Assembly: GCF_011044995.1 (NCBI RefSeq)
Contig: NZ_JAAKZW010000033.1
Span: 1-46,542, forward strand
Direction of reading: 5' to 3'
Length of the DNA: 46,542 nt
Origin: Streptomyces mesophilus
GTDB taxonomy: Bacteria; Actinomycetota; Actinomycetes; Streptomycetales; Streptomycetaceae
The position numbers were made by a program, and so were the translations under genes. The notes below the pieces were generated by a model that did no database searches, was not told the DNA's origin, and was given only the letters and a program-made list of their open reading frames with translations. Every line of letters starts with the position of its first letter. The stretch's first letter is position 1. Below are positions 27,134-34,556 of this stretch, piece by piece.

Positions 27134-29647
27134 GTGACCCTTATCGATCAGCTGCCGCCGGAAGCCGACCCCGATGCCCTCTACGAAGCCTTCGAAGGCT
27201 GGGCCCAGGAACGCGGCATCACCCTCTATCCCCACCAGGAGGAGGCGCTGATCGAGGTCGTGTCCGGGGCGAACGTGATCGTTTCCACGCCGACCGGGTC
27301 CGGCAAGTCCATGATCGCGGCGGCGGCGCACTTCGCCGCGCTCGCGCGCGACGAGGTCACCTTCTACACCGCTCCGATCAAGGCGCTGGTCTCGGAGAAG
27401 TTCTTCGAGCTGTGCAAGATCTTCGGGACGGAGAACGTCGGCATGCTGACGGGCGACGCGTCCGTCAACGCCGACGCCCCCGTCATCTGCTGCACCGCCG
27501 AGGTGCTCGCCTCCATCGCGCTGCGCGACGGCAAGAACGCGGATGTCGGCCAGGTCGTCATGGACGAGTTCCACTTCTACGCCGAGGCCGACCGCGGCTG
27601 GGCCTGGCAGATCCCGATCCTCGAGCTGCCGCAGGCGCAGTTCATCCTGATGTCGGCGACGCTCGGCGATGTCTCGATGTTCGAGAAGGACCTCACGCGC
27701 CGTACGGGCCGGCCCACGTCCGTGGTCAGCTCGGCGACCCGGCCGGTGCCGCTCTCCTACGAGTACCGGCTCACGCCGATCACCGAGACGCTCACCGAGC
27801 TCCTGGAGACCAAGCAGGCGCCCGTCTACATCGTGCACTTCACGCAGGCGCAGGCCGTCGAGCGTGCACAGTCGCTGATGAGCATCAACATGTGCACGCG
27901 CGAGGAGAAGGACCAGATCGCCGAGTTGATCGGCAGCTTCCGCTTCACCACCAAGTTCGGCCGCAATCTCTCGCGTTACGTACGGCACGGCATCGGTGTG
28001 CACCACGCCGGCATGCTGCCCAAGTACCGGCGTCTGGTCGAAAAGCTCGCGCAGGCCGGTCTGCTGAAGGTCATCTGCGGTACGGACACCCTCGGCGTCG
28101 GTGTCAACGTGCCCATCCGCACGGTGCTGTTCACGGCCCTCACCAAGTACGACGGCACGCGGGTGCGCACCCTGCGGGCCCGTGAGTTCCACCAGATCGC
28201 GGGTCGCGCCGGACGTGCGGGCTTCGACACCGCGGGCTTCGTGGTGGCACAGGCGCCCGAGCACGTCATCGAGAACGAGAAGGCTCTCTCCAAGGCCGGC
28301 GACGACCCGAAGAAGCGCCGCAAGGTCGTCCGCAAGAAGGCCCCGGAGGGCTTCGTCGCCTGGTCGGACACCACCTTCGAGAAGCTGATCGCCTCTGAGC
28401 CGGAGCCGCTGACCTCCCGCTTCCGCGTCACCAACATCATGCTGCTCTCGGTCATCGCACGGCCGGGCGACGCCTTCAAGGCGATGCGGCACCTCCTCGA
28501 GGACAACCACGAGCCCCGCAAGGCGCAGTTGCGGCACATCCGCCGTGCCATCGCGATCTACCGTTCGCTCCTCGACGGCGGCGTGGTGGAGCAGCTGGAC
28601 ACACCCGACGCCGAGGGCCGCACCATCCGGCTCACCGTCGACCTCCAGCAGGACTTCGCCCTCAACCAGCCGCTGTCGACCTTCGCGCTGGCCGCGTTCG
28701 ACCTCCTGGAGCCGGAGTCGCCTTCGTACGCGCTCGACATGGTCTCCGTCGTCGAGTCGACCCTCGACGACCCGCGCCAGATCCTCGCCGCCATGACGAA
28801 CAAGGCACGCGGCGAGGCGGTCGGCCAGATGAAGGCGGACGGCGTCGAGTATGAGGAGCGCATGGAGCGGCTCCAGGACATCTCGTACCCGAAGCCGCTG
28901 GAAGAGCTCCTGTGGCACGCGTACAACCTCTACAAGAAGTCGCACCCCTGGGTGGCCGACCACCCGGTCTCCCCCAAGTCGGTCATCCGCGACATGTACG
29001 AACGCGCCCTGACCTTCACGGAATTCACCTCCTGGTACGAGCTGGCCCGCACCGAAGGCATCGTGCTGCGCTACCTCGCCAGCGCCTACAAGGCCCTTGA
29101 GCACACGATCCCGGACGACCTGAAGTCCGAGGACCTCGAGGACCTGATCGCCTGGCTCGGCGAGATGGTGCGCCAGGTCGACTCCAGCCTGCTCGACGAG
29201 TGGGAGCAGCTCGCCAACCCCGAGGTGATGACCGCCGAGGAGGCGCAGGAGAAGGCCGACCAGGTCAAGCCCGTCACGCACAACGCGCGGGCCTTCCGTG
29301 TCCTCGTCCGCAACGCGATGTTCCGCCGCGTCGAACTCGCCGCGCTCGACAACGTCGCCGCCCTCGGCGAACTGGACACGGAGGCCGGCTGGGACGCGGA
29401 CGCGTGGGGCGAGGCGATGGACAAGTACTGGGACGAGTACGACGAGCTCGGCACCGGACCCGACGCGCGCGGTCCGAAGCTGCTGCAGATCGAGGAGCGT
29501 CCCGAGGACGGGCTCTGGCGCGTCCGGCAGACCTTCGCCGACCCGAACGGCGACCATGACTGGGGCATCAGCGCCGAGGTCGACCTCACGGCGTCCGACG
29601 CGGAGGGCCTCGCGGTCGTCCGGGTCACGGATGTCGGCCAGCTGTGA
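27134..29647 (+). CDS. Ski2-like DEAD-box RNA helicase with DUF3516-type C-terminus
   Basis: An ATP-dependent helicase of 837 aa. The GTG at 27134 gives the family's usual beginning (TLIDQLPPEADPDALYEAF), so the upstream ATG in the frame was not used. Motif I is STPTGSGKS (51-59), motif II is DEFH (144-147), motif III is MSATLGD, and motif VI is QIAGRAGRAG. HHAGMLPKYRR and DTLGVGVNVP are typical Ski2-like sequences. The last 400 residues form a long helical C-terminal domain of the DUF3516 kind found in actinobacteria. It probably acts in RNA turnover or ribosome-related processing (family inference). Confidence 0.93.
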   Translation: MTLIDQLPPEADPDALYEAFEGWAQERGITLYPHQEEALIEVVSGANVIVSTPTGSGKSMIAAAAHFAALARDEVTFYTAPIKALVSEKFFELCKIFGTENVGMLTGDASVNADAPVICCTAEVLASIALRDGKNADVGQVVMDEFHFYAEADRGWAWQIPILELPQAQFILMSATLGDVSMFEKDLTRRTGRPTSVVSSATRPVPLSYEYRLTPITETLTELLETKQAPVYIVHFTQAQAVERAQSLMSINMCTREEKDQIAELIGSFRFTTKFGRNLSRYVRHGIGVHHAGMLPKYRRLVEKLAQAGLLKVICGTDTLGVGVNVPIRTVLFTALTKYDGTRVRTLRAREFHQIAGRAGRAGFDTAGFVVAQAPEHVIENEKALSKAGDDPKKRRKVVRKKAPEGFVAWSDTTFEKLIASEPEPLTSRFRVTNIMLLSVIARPGDAFKAMRHLLEDNHEPRKAQLRHIRRAIAIYRSLLDGGVVEQLDTPDAEGRTIRLTVDLQQDFALNQPLSTFALAAFDLLEPESPSYALDMVSVVESTLDDPRQILAAMTNKARGEAVGQMKADGVEYEERMERLQDISYPKPLEELLWHAYNLYKKSHPWVADHPVSPKSVIRDMYERALTFTEFTSWYELARTEGIVLRYLASAYKALEHTIPDDLKSEDLEDLIAWLGEMVRQVDSSLLDEWEQLANPEVMTAEEAQEKADQVKPVTHNARAFRVLVRNAMFRRVELAALDNVAALGELDTEAGWDADAWGEAMDKYWDEYDELGTGPDARGPKLLQIEERPEDGLWRVRQTFADPNGDHDWGISAEVDLTASDAEGLAVVRVTDVGQL

Positions 29648-29690
29648 CCCCTGACGCAGACCCTTTTGTACCCACCGGAGAACACCACCG

Positions 29691-30575
29691 ATGACCAACC
29701 CCGCCGAACGTCTCGTCGATCTGCTCGACCTGGAGCAGATCGAGGTCAACATCTTCCGCGGCGTGAGCCCCGACGAGTCCCTGCAGCGGGTCTTCGGCGG
29801 GCAGGTGGCGGGCCAGGCCCTGGTCGCCGCCGGCCGCACCACGGACGGGGACCGTCCGGTGCACTCGCTGCACGCGTACTTCCTGCGCCCGGGCCGTCCC
29901 GGGGTGCCGATCGTGTACCAGGTGGAGCGGGTGCGCGACGGGCGCTCCTTCACCACGCGCCGGGTGACCGCCGTCCAGCAGGGCCGCACGATCTTCAACC
30001 TCACCGCGTCCTTCCACCAGCCGGAGGAGGGCCCGTTCGAGCACCAGCTGCCGCCGCGCCTGGACGCGCCGGACCCGGAGACGCTGCCGAGCGTCGCCGA
30101 CGAGATCCGTGAGCATCTGGGTGCGCTGCCCGAGCAGTTGGAGCGGATGGCGCGTCGCCAGCCCTTCGACATCCGGTATGTCGACCGGCTGCGCTGGTCG
30201 GCCGACGAGGTCCAGGGAGCCGAGCCGCGCAGCGCGGTGTGGATGCGGGCGGTCGGGCCGCTGGGCGACGATCCGCTGGTGCACACGTGCGCGCTGACGT
30301 ACGCGAGTGACATGACCCTCCTCGATGCGGTGCGTATTCCGGTCGAGCCGCTGTGGGGGCGGCGCGGTTTCGACATGGCCTCCCTCGACCACGCGATGTG
30401 GTTCCACCGCCCGTTCCGTACGGACGAGTGGTTCCTGTACGACCAGGAGTCCCCGATCGCGACGGGCGGCCGCGGCCTTGCCCGCGGCCGGATCTACGAC
30501 CGCGAGGGCCGGCTGCTCGTATCGGTGGTGCAGGAGGGGCTGTTCCGCACCTGGGCGCCCAAGCCGGGGGCTTGA
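29691..30575 (+). CDS. tesB: Acyl-CoA thioesterase II
   Basis: It hydrolyses acyl-CoA to free fatty acid and CoA in the cytosol. The 294-aa product is a double hot-dog protein of normal TesB length. The first hot-dog contains FGGQVAGQALVAA and HSLHAYFLRPG. The second contains LTYASDMTLLDA (catalytic Asp region) and the conserved SLDHAMWFHRPFR, followed by ARGRIYDREGRLLVSVVQEG. It starts 43 nt after the helicase stop and is followed 34 nt later by a TPR protein, so the three genes may be co-transcribed. Confidence 0.96.
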   Translation: MTNPAERLVDLLDLEQIEVNIFRGVSPDESLQRVFGGQVAGQALVAAGRTTDGDRPVHSLHAYFLRPGRPGVPIVYQVERVRDGRSFTTRRVTAVQQGRTIFNLTASFHQPEEGPFEHQLPPRLDAPDPETLPSVADEIREHLGALPEQLERMARRQPFDIRYVDRLRWSADEVQGAEPRSAVWMRAVGPLGDDPLVHTCALTYASDMTLLDAVRIPVEPLWGRRGFDMASLDHAMWFHRPFRTDEWFLYDQESPIATGGRGLARGRIYDREGRLLVSVVQEGLFRTWAPKPGA

Positions 30576-30609
30576 TCGCGACGGTGGAGGGCCCTGTACG
30601 GTGCACGTC

Positions 30610-31122
30610 ATGAGCACCGAACAGGGTCCCGCCGACCGCGACCAACAGCTTTCGACCGCCGTCCAGTTGCGTGAGGCGGGGCGCCGTGCGGAGGCGCGCG
30701 AGATTCTCGTCGCGCTTGCCGAGCGGTTCCCGCAGGACGTCGAAGTCGCGTACCAGACCGCCTGGGTGCACGACGCGCTCGGGCTCGAGGCCGAGGCCGT
30801 GCCGTACTACGTCACGGCCACCTCGACGTCCGGCCTCGCCCCCGAGGAGCGGTCCGGTGCGCTGCTCGGGCTCGGGTCCACGTACCGCGCCCTCGGCCGC
30901 TACCCGGAGTCGGTGGCCACGCTGGAGGCGGCCTGTGCGGAGTTCCCCGAGGACACCGCGCTGCGCGCCTTCCTCGCGATGGCGCTCCACAACAGCGGGC
31001 GCGGCAAGGAAGGGATGGAGATCCTCCTCACTCTCCTCGCCGCCACCTCCGACGATCCGCAGATCGCCAGGTACCGTCCCGCCTTCGAGGAGTACGCCAA
31101 GGATCTCGACGCCACTTTCTGA
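30610..31122 (+). CDS. TPR (tetratricopeptide) repeat protein
   Basis: A soluble helical protein of 170 aa with about three to four TPR units (for example RAEAREILVALAERFPQD, and SGALLGLGSTYRALGRYPES followed by VATLEAACAEFPED). TPRs bind partner proteins; the partner here is unknown. The ATG at 30610 is chosen because the sequence before it overlaps the end of tesB in another frame. Confidence 0.88.
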   Translation: MSTEQGPADRDQQLSTAVQLREAGRRAEAREILVALAERFPQDVEVAYQTAWVHDALGLEAEAVPYYVTATSTSGLAPEERSGALLGLGSTYRALGRYPESVATLEAACAEFPEDTALRAFLAMALHNSGRGKEGMEILLTLLAATSDDPQIARYRPAFEEYAKDLDATF

Positions 31123-31175
31123 GCGGCTCGGTCCTGGCACCACTCCTGGAAACGCCCAGCCCTGAGCACGACTCC

Positions 31176-31205
31176 TCAGACGCCCAGCCCTCAGACGCCC
31201 AGCCC
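31176..31205. repeat. Two exact tandem copies of a 15-bp unit
   Basis: The unit tcagacgcccagccc occurs at 31176-31190 and 31191-31205, with a related copy near 31150 (aaacgcccagccct). It lies in the 83-bp gap between two convergent genes. No hairpin is apparent. It may be a replication-slippage product. Confidence 0.75.
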
Positions 31206-32027
31206 TCAGCCCCCCATCCTCACCTCGTCCCTCGCCACAGCGACCGCCAGCGCGAGGAGCACCCGGTATCCGTGGATCTCCTCCGGCACCCCGGCGCACA
31301 TCATGTGTTCCGCGAGCAGCTCGCCCGGTAACGGCACGGCGCCGGGGCGGACCGAAGCCGGCTCGTGGCGGAGCCGGTTGAGGAGGGCGCGGTCGTGCGG
31401 GTCGGCCACCACGTCGGCCACATCGGCCGGGTCGAGGAACGAGGCGGTGACCGCGGCCCGCTCCCAGGGGCCCTGTGCGAGGCCGAGCAGATGCTGGTGC
31501 ATACGGTCCCGCCAGCTCGCCGGCCGCAGATCCTCGCCGCCGCGCAGCCTGCGGCTCATGGCCTCGGGCGCGCGGCCGACGAGCAGCTCCGGGTGGGCGG
31601 CGCCGAACTCCCGTACCTCATCGGCGAAATAGAGCCAGACCACCGAGCGGTAGCGGTTCAGCTGGAATCTGGCGGGGGCGAGCGACCCCGCCCTGGCGAT
31701 ACGCGAGAAGCGGTCCTTGGCGATTCCGAGCAGGTCGGCGGCCTCAGCCGTGCCGGCCAGTCGGACCCGGTTGCTCAGTGTGACGGAAAAGCCTTCGCTC
31801 GTCTGCAGCCGGTCCAGCTCTCCCCTGGTGACATGGCGTGGCCCGCCATCCGGCGCGGGGACGGTGGTGACGAGTCCGCGCAGCACCGCGAGCTCGAACT
31901 CCCCGCGCGTGAGCAGCAGTTCCCTGGCGGCCAGGTGGCCCGGGAAGGTCTCTTCGTAGAGGGCGGGTTGCGGCGCCGAGGCGGCAACCGGCGGGTAGAG
32001 CACGGCAGTTGTGTCGATGACGGTCAT
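31206..32027 (-). CDS. DUF6397-like Streptomyces protein with a helix-turn-helix-like segment
   Basis: A 273-aa soluble protein. It resembles a Streptomyces family I recall as DUF6397 in the blocks RGEFELAVLRGLVTTVP, VTRGELDRLQTSEGF, FQLNRYRSVVWLYFADEVRE and TASFLDPADVADVVADPHD. The segment AADLLGIAKDRFSRIARAGS is arranged like a DNA-binding helix-turn-helix. Function is not known to me. It is the only gene between the TPR gene and the roadblock gene. Confidence 0.75.
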   Translation of the reverse strand: MTVIDTTAVLYPPVAASAPQPALYEETFPGHLAARELLLTRGEFELAVLRGLVTTVPAPDGGPRHVTRGELDRLQTSEGFSVTLSNRVRLAGTAEAADLLGIAKDRFSRIARAGSLAPARFQLNRYRSVVWLYFADEVREFGAAHPELLVGRAPEAMSRRLRGGEDLRPASWRDRMHQHLLGLAQGPWERAAVTASFLDPADVADVVADPHDRALLNRLRHEPASVRPGAVPLPGELLAEHMMCAGVPEEIHGYRVLLALAVAVARDEVRMGG

Positions 32028-32156
32028 GATGGTCTCCCCCGTGAGCGCGAATGGTCTCGTTACTCTCGGTGAAGAAGGTAGCCCGATCGGCGAGCGGCCG
32101 TGCGAGCCTGTGGATAACTCTGAAACCCGCAGGTCACACCACGTTCGGGGAAGACC

Positions 32157-32570
32157 TCAGAGATCTGCCGCAGGGGTCCGGCTCGGCTGTCGGGCCTCCA
32201 CTCCCAGGTGCTCGCCGACCCGGTTCACGAGCAGGGTCATCTCGTACGCGACCTGGCCGATGTCCGCCTCCGCGGAGCTGAGGACGCACAGACAGCTGCC
32301 CTCACCCGCGGCCATCACGTACAGCACGGCATCGTCGAACTCGATCAAGGTCTGACGCACATTGCCGGAGCCGAAGTGCCGCCCTGAGCCCTTGGCCAGG
32401 CTGTGCAGTCCGGAGGAGACAGCCGCCAGATGCTCGGCGTCCTCGCGGACCAGTCCGCTGCTCGTCCCGGTGACCAGGCCGTCGTTCGACAGCACCAGTC
32501 CGTGCCGCACATGGTCGACCCGCTTGGTCAAGTCGTCCAGCAGCCATCCCAGTCCCGTGCCCTCTGTCAT
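32157..32570 (-). CDS. Roadblock/LC7 protein, stand-alone paralogue of CvnB
   Basis: A 137-aa roadblock-fold protein. These proteins act as partners of small GTPases. It is strikingly similar to the CvnB gene at 34119-34556: both read LDDL, then VLSNDGL, REDAEHLAAV, HSLAKG, GRHFG and VRVGEHL-type blocks. It is probably a local duplication. A GAGGGG sequence lies upstream of the ATG. It diverges from the PPOX oxidoreductase, so it is not in the same transcript as the conservon but could compete for the same GTPase. Confidence 0.92.
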   Translation of the reverse strand: MTEGTGLGWLLDDLTKRVDHVRHGLVLSNDGLVTGTSSGLVREDAEHLAAVSSGLHSLAKGSGRHFGSGNVRQTLIEFDDAVLYVMAAGEGSCLCVLSSAEADIGQVAYEMTLLVNRVGEHLGVEARQPSRTPAADL

Positions 32571-32646
32571 AACGAGCCCCTCCCCCTAGTGCAGTTCGCC
32601 GCAAGCCTTCCCCAGAGATGACGCAGCGGCAAGCGATGATGGGGAT

Positions 32647-33075
32647 ATGGCACAGAAGATGACCGACGAACAGTGGCGCGCCTTCGTTTCGCAGGGCACG
32701 CGCACCGGGAAGCTCTCCACCGTCCGGGCCGACGGCTCGCCGCACATCGCGCCGATCTGGTTCGTGCTCGACGGGGACGACCTGATGTTCAACACCGGCA
32801 AGGAGACCGTCAAGGGCCGCAATCTGGCCCGCGACGGGCGGGTGGCGCTGTGTGTGGACGACGACCGGCCGCCGTTCGCGTTCGCCGTGATCCAGGGTGA
32901 GGCGCAGATCAGCGAGGAGCTCGACGAGGTGCGGCACTGGGCCACCCGGATCGCCGCGCGGTACATGGGCGAGGACAGGGCCGAGGAGTTCGGCGCCCGT
33001 AACGGCGTCCCGGGCGAGCTCCTCGTACGCGTGAAGATCACGAAGGTGCTCGCCCAGGGCGCCGTATCGGACTAG
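32647..33075 (+). CDS. PPOX-class F420- or FMN-dependent oxidoreductase
   Basis: A 142-aa split-barrel flavin/deazaflavin protein of the pyridoxamine 5'-phosphate oxidase-like family. Recognisable parts are GKLSTVRADGSPHIAPIWFV at residues 21-40 and the strand FNTGKETVKGRNLARDGRVA. Actinobacterial members of this subgroup (Rv1155-like) generally use F420. The substrate is unknown. It sits inside the conservon neighbourhood but on the opposite strand. Confidence 0.88.
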   Translation: MAQKMTDEQWRAFVSQGTRTGKLSTVRADGSPHIAPIWFVLDGDDLMFNTGKETVKGRNLARDGRVALCVDDDRPPFAFAVIQGEAQISEELDEVRHWATRIAARYMGEDRAEEFGARNGVPGELLVRVKITKVLAQGAVSD

Positions 33076-33100
33076 GACCGGTTCGACCAGGACACAGCGC

Positions 33101-33706
33101 TCACCCCACCGAGTCGAGCAGCCGGGCGGTATGCATCCGCCCGGCGTACTCGACGAGGCGGATCAGGACCTCCTTCCCCGAGTCACGGTCACGGGCGTCG
33201 CACAGCACGACCGGTGTGCCCCGGTCGAGGTCGAGGGCGCGGGAGACGTCCTGAGCACCGTAGGAACGCGCCCCCGCGAAGCAGTTCACGGCCACCACGA
33301 AGGGGATGCGGCGGTGCTCGAAGTAGTCCACCGCGGGGAAGCAGTCCTCGAGCCGGCGGGTGTCCGCGAGGACGACGGCACCGAGCGCGCCCTGCGAGAG
33401 CTCGTCCCACAGGAACCAGAAGCGGTCCTGGCCCGGCGTGCCGAACAGGTAGAGGGAAAGGCCGCTGCGGATGGTGATGCGGCCGAAGTCCATGGCCACG
33501 GTCGTGGTCGTCTTCTGGTTGACGGCCCCCAAGTCGTCGACGGACTCGCCGAGTTCGCTGAGCTGTTCCTCGGTGCGCAGCGGACGTATCTCGCTGACGG
33601 CACCGACCAGGGTGGTCTTGCCCACCCCGAATCCCCCCGCGACCAGGATCTTCAGCGCCAGCGCGGTGGTATCGGCGCCGGCGCCTTCAGAGTGCTCGGA
33701 GGCCAT
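33101..33706 (-). CDS. cvnD: Conservon GTPase CvnD
   Basis: A 201-aa small GTP-binding protein, Ras/MglA-like, and the last gene of a conservon. The P-loop is GGFGVGKTT (residues 23-31). The switch region includes TVAMDFGRI, and FGTPGQDRF replaces the DxxG motif region. VADTRRLED and VNCF stand where NKxD would be, which is typical of CvnD. Conservon proteins are thought to form a membrane complex resembling a G-protein-coupled receptor system. The start overlaps cvnC by 20 bp. Confidence 0.95.
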   Translation of the reverse strand: MASEHSEGAGADTTALALKILVAGGFGVGKTTLVGAVSEIRPLRTEEQLSELGESVDDLGAVNQKTTTTVAMDFGRITIRSGLSLYLFGTPGQDRFWFLWDELSQGALGAVVLADTRRLEDCFPAVDYFEHRRIPFVVAVNCFAGARSYGAQDVSRALDLDRGTPVVLCDARDRDSGKEVLIRLVEYAGRMHTARLLDSVG

Positions 33707-34103
33707 CGATCACTTCTCTCAGGATCTTTTCGTCGGGTAGCTGGGCGGGCGGCACCGGACGGGTCACCCTGACGACGCCCAGTTCGAGCAGGTCGCCCAG
33801 GAGGACGCGGACGACACCGACCGGGAGGTCGGCGTCCGCGGCCAGTTCGGCGACCGACTGGGTTTCGGTGCGGCACAGTTCGATCAGTGCGCGGTGTTCC
33901 GGGCCGAGCGCGGTGTCGTCGCCGAGCTCGGGCGCCGCGGTGTCCAGGCTGACCAGTGCGATCAGATCGAAGCGCACCCCGCTCGGGCCGGGGCTGGTGC
34001 GTCCGCCGGTCATGGCGTACGGGCGGACCAGCGGTCCCGCTTCGGCGTCGTACCACTGGGCCCCGGGTTCGGGTGGCTCGGTGTCGCCCCGTAGTTTCCT
34101 CAT
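33687..34103 (-). CDS. cvnC: Conservon DUF742 protein CvnC
   Basis: A 138-aa DUF742 protein with a winged-helix-like C-terminal part (LCRTETQSVAELAADADLPV, then GVVRVLLGDLLELGVVRV). The conserved N-terminal block is WYDAEAGPLVRPYAMTGGRT. It lies between roadblock CvnB and GTPase CvnD and overlaps the latter, fitting assembly into one complex. DNA binding is possible but unproven. Confidence 0.95.
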   Translation of the reverse strand: MRKLRGDTEPPEPGAQWYDAEAGPLVRPYAMTGGRTSPGPSGVRFDLIALVSLDTAAPELGDDTALGPEHRALIELCRTETQSVAELAADADLPVGVVRVLLGDLLELGVVRVTRPVPPAQLPDEKILREVIDGLRAL

Positions 34104-34118
34104 GGCGACCGCCCCCGC

Positions 34119-34556
34119 TCAGCCCGCGGCCGGCGGCTGTACGGCGAACCGCGGCGGCGTGTAGAGGTGTTCGCCGACCCGCTTCACCAGACGGGCCATC
34201 TCGTACGCGATGAGACCGATGTCCGCGGTGGCGGTGGACATGACGGCGAGGCACGAACCGTCGCCGGCAGCGGCCACGAACAGGAAGCCGTCGTCCATCT
34301 CGACCATGGTCTGGCGCACTGAGCCGACTCCGAAGTGCCGGCCCGCTCCCTTGGCCAGGCTGTGGAATCCGGAGGCCACGGCCGCCAGATGTTCGGCGTC
34401 CTCGCGGCGCAGGGCGCTCGAAGAGCCCACCGCCAGCCCGTCGTTGGAGAGGACCACGGCATGGCGCACCTCGCCGACGCGCAGGACGAGGTCGTCCAGG
34501 AGCCAGTCGAGTTCGCCGGAGCGCGGCGCGGTGCCGGTTCTCGGGTCCTGGATCAT
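34119..34556 (-). CDS. cvnB: Conservon roadblock/LC7 protein CvnB
   Basis: A 145-aa roadblock-fold protein that in conservons links the sensor kinase to the GTPase. The sequence LDWLLDDLVLRVGEVRHAVV, then SNDGLAVGSS and RREDAEHLAAVASGFHSLAK is diagnostic. The ATG overlaps the cvnA stop by 4 nt (ATGA), showing translational coupling. It has a close paralogue at 32157-32570. Confidence 0.95.
   Translation of the reverse strand: MIQDPRTGTAPRSGELDWLLDDLVLRVGEVRHAVVLSNDGLAVGSSSALRREDAEHLAAVASGFHSLAKGAGRHFGVGSVRQTMVEMDDGFLFVAAAGDGSCLAVMSTATADIGLIAYEMARLVKRVGEHLYTPPRFAVQPPAAG

Noticed and set aside
26117..30376. A 1419-codon minus-strand open frame.
   Set aside because: It is antisense to the Ski2-like helicase and tesB and shows no domain or plausible composition. 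Long shadow frames are common in high-GC DNA.
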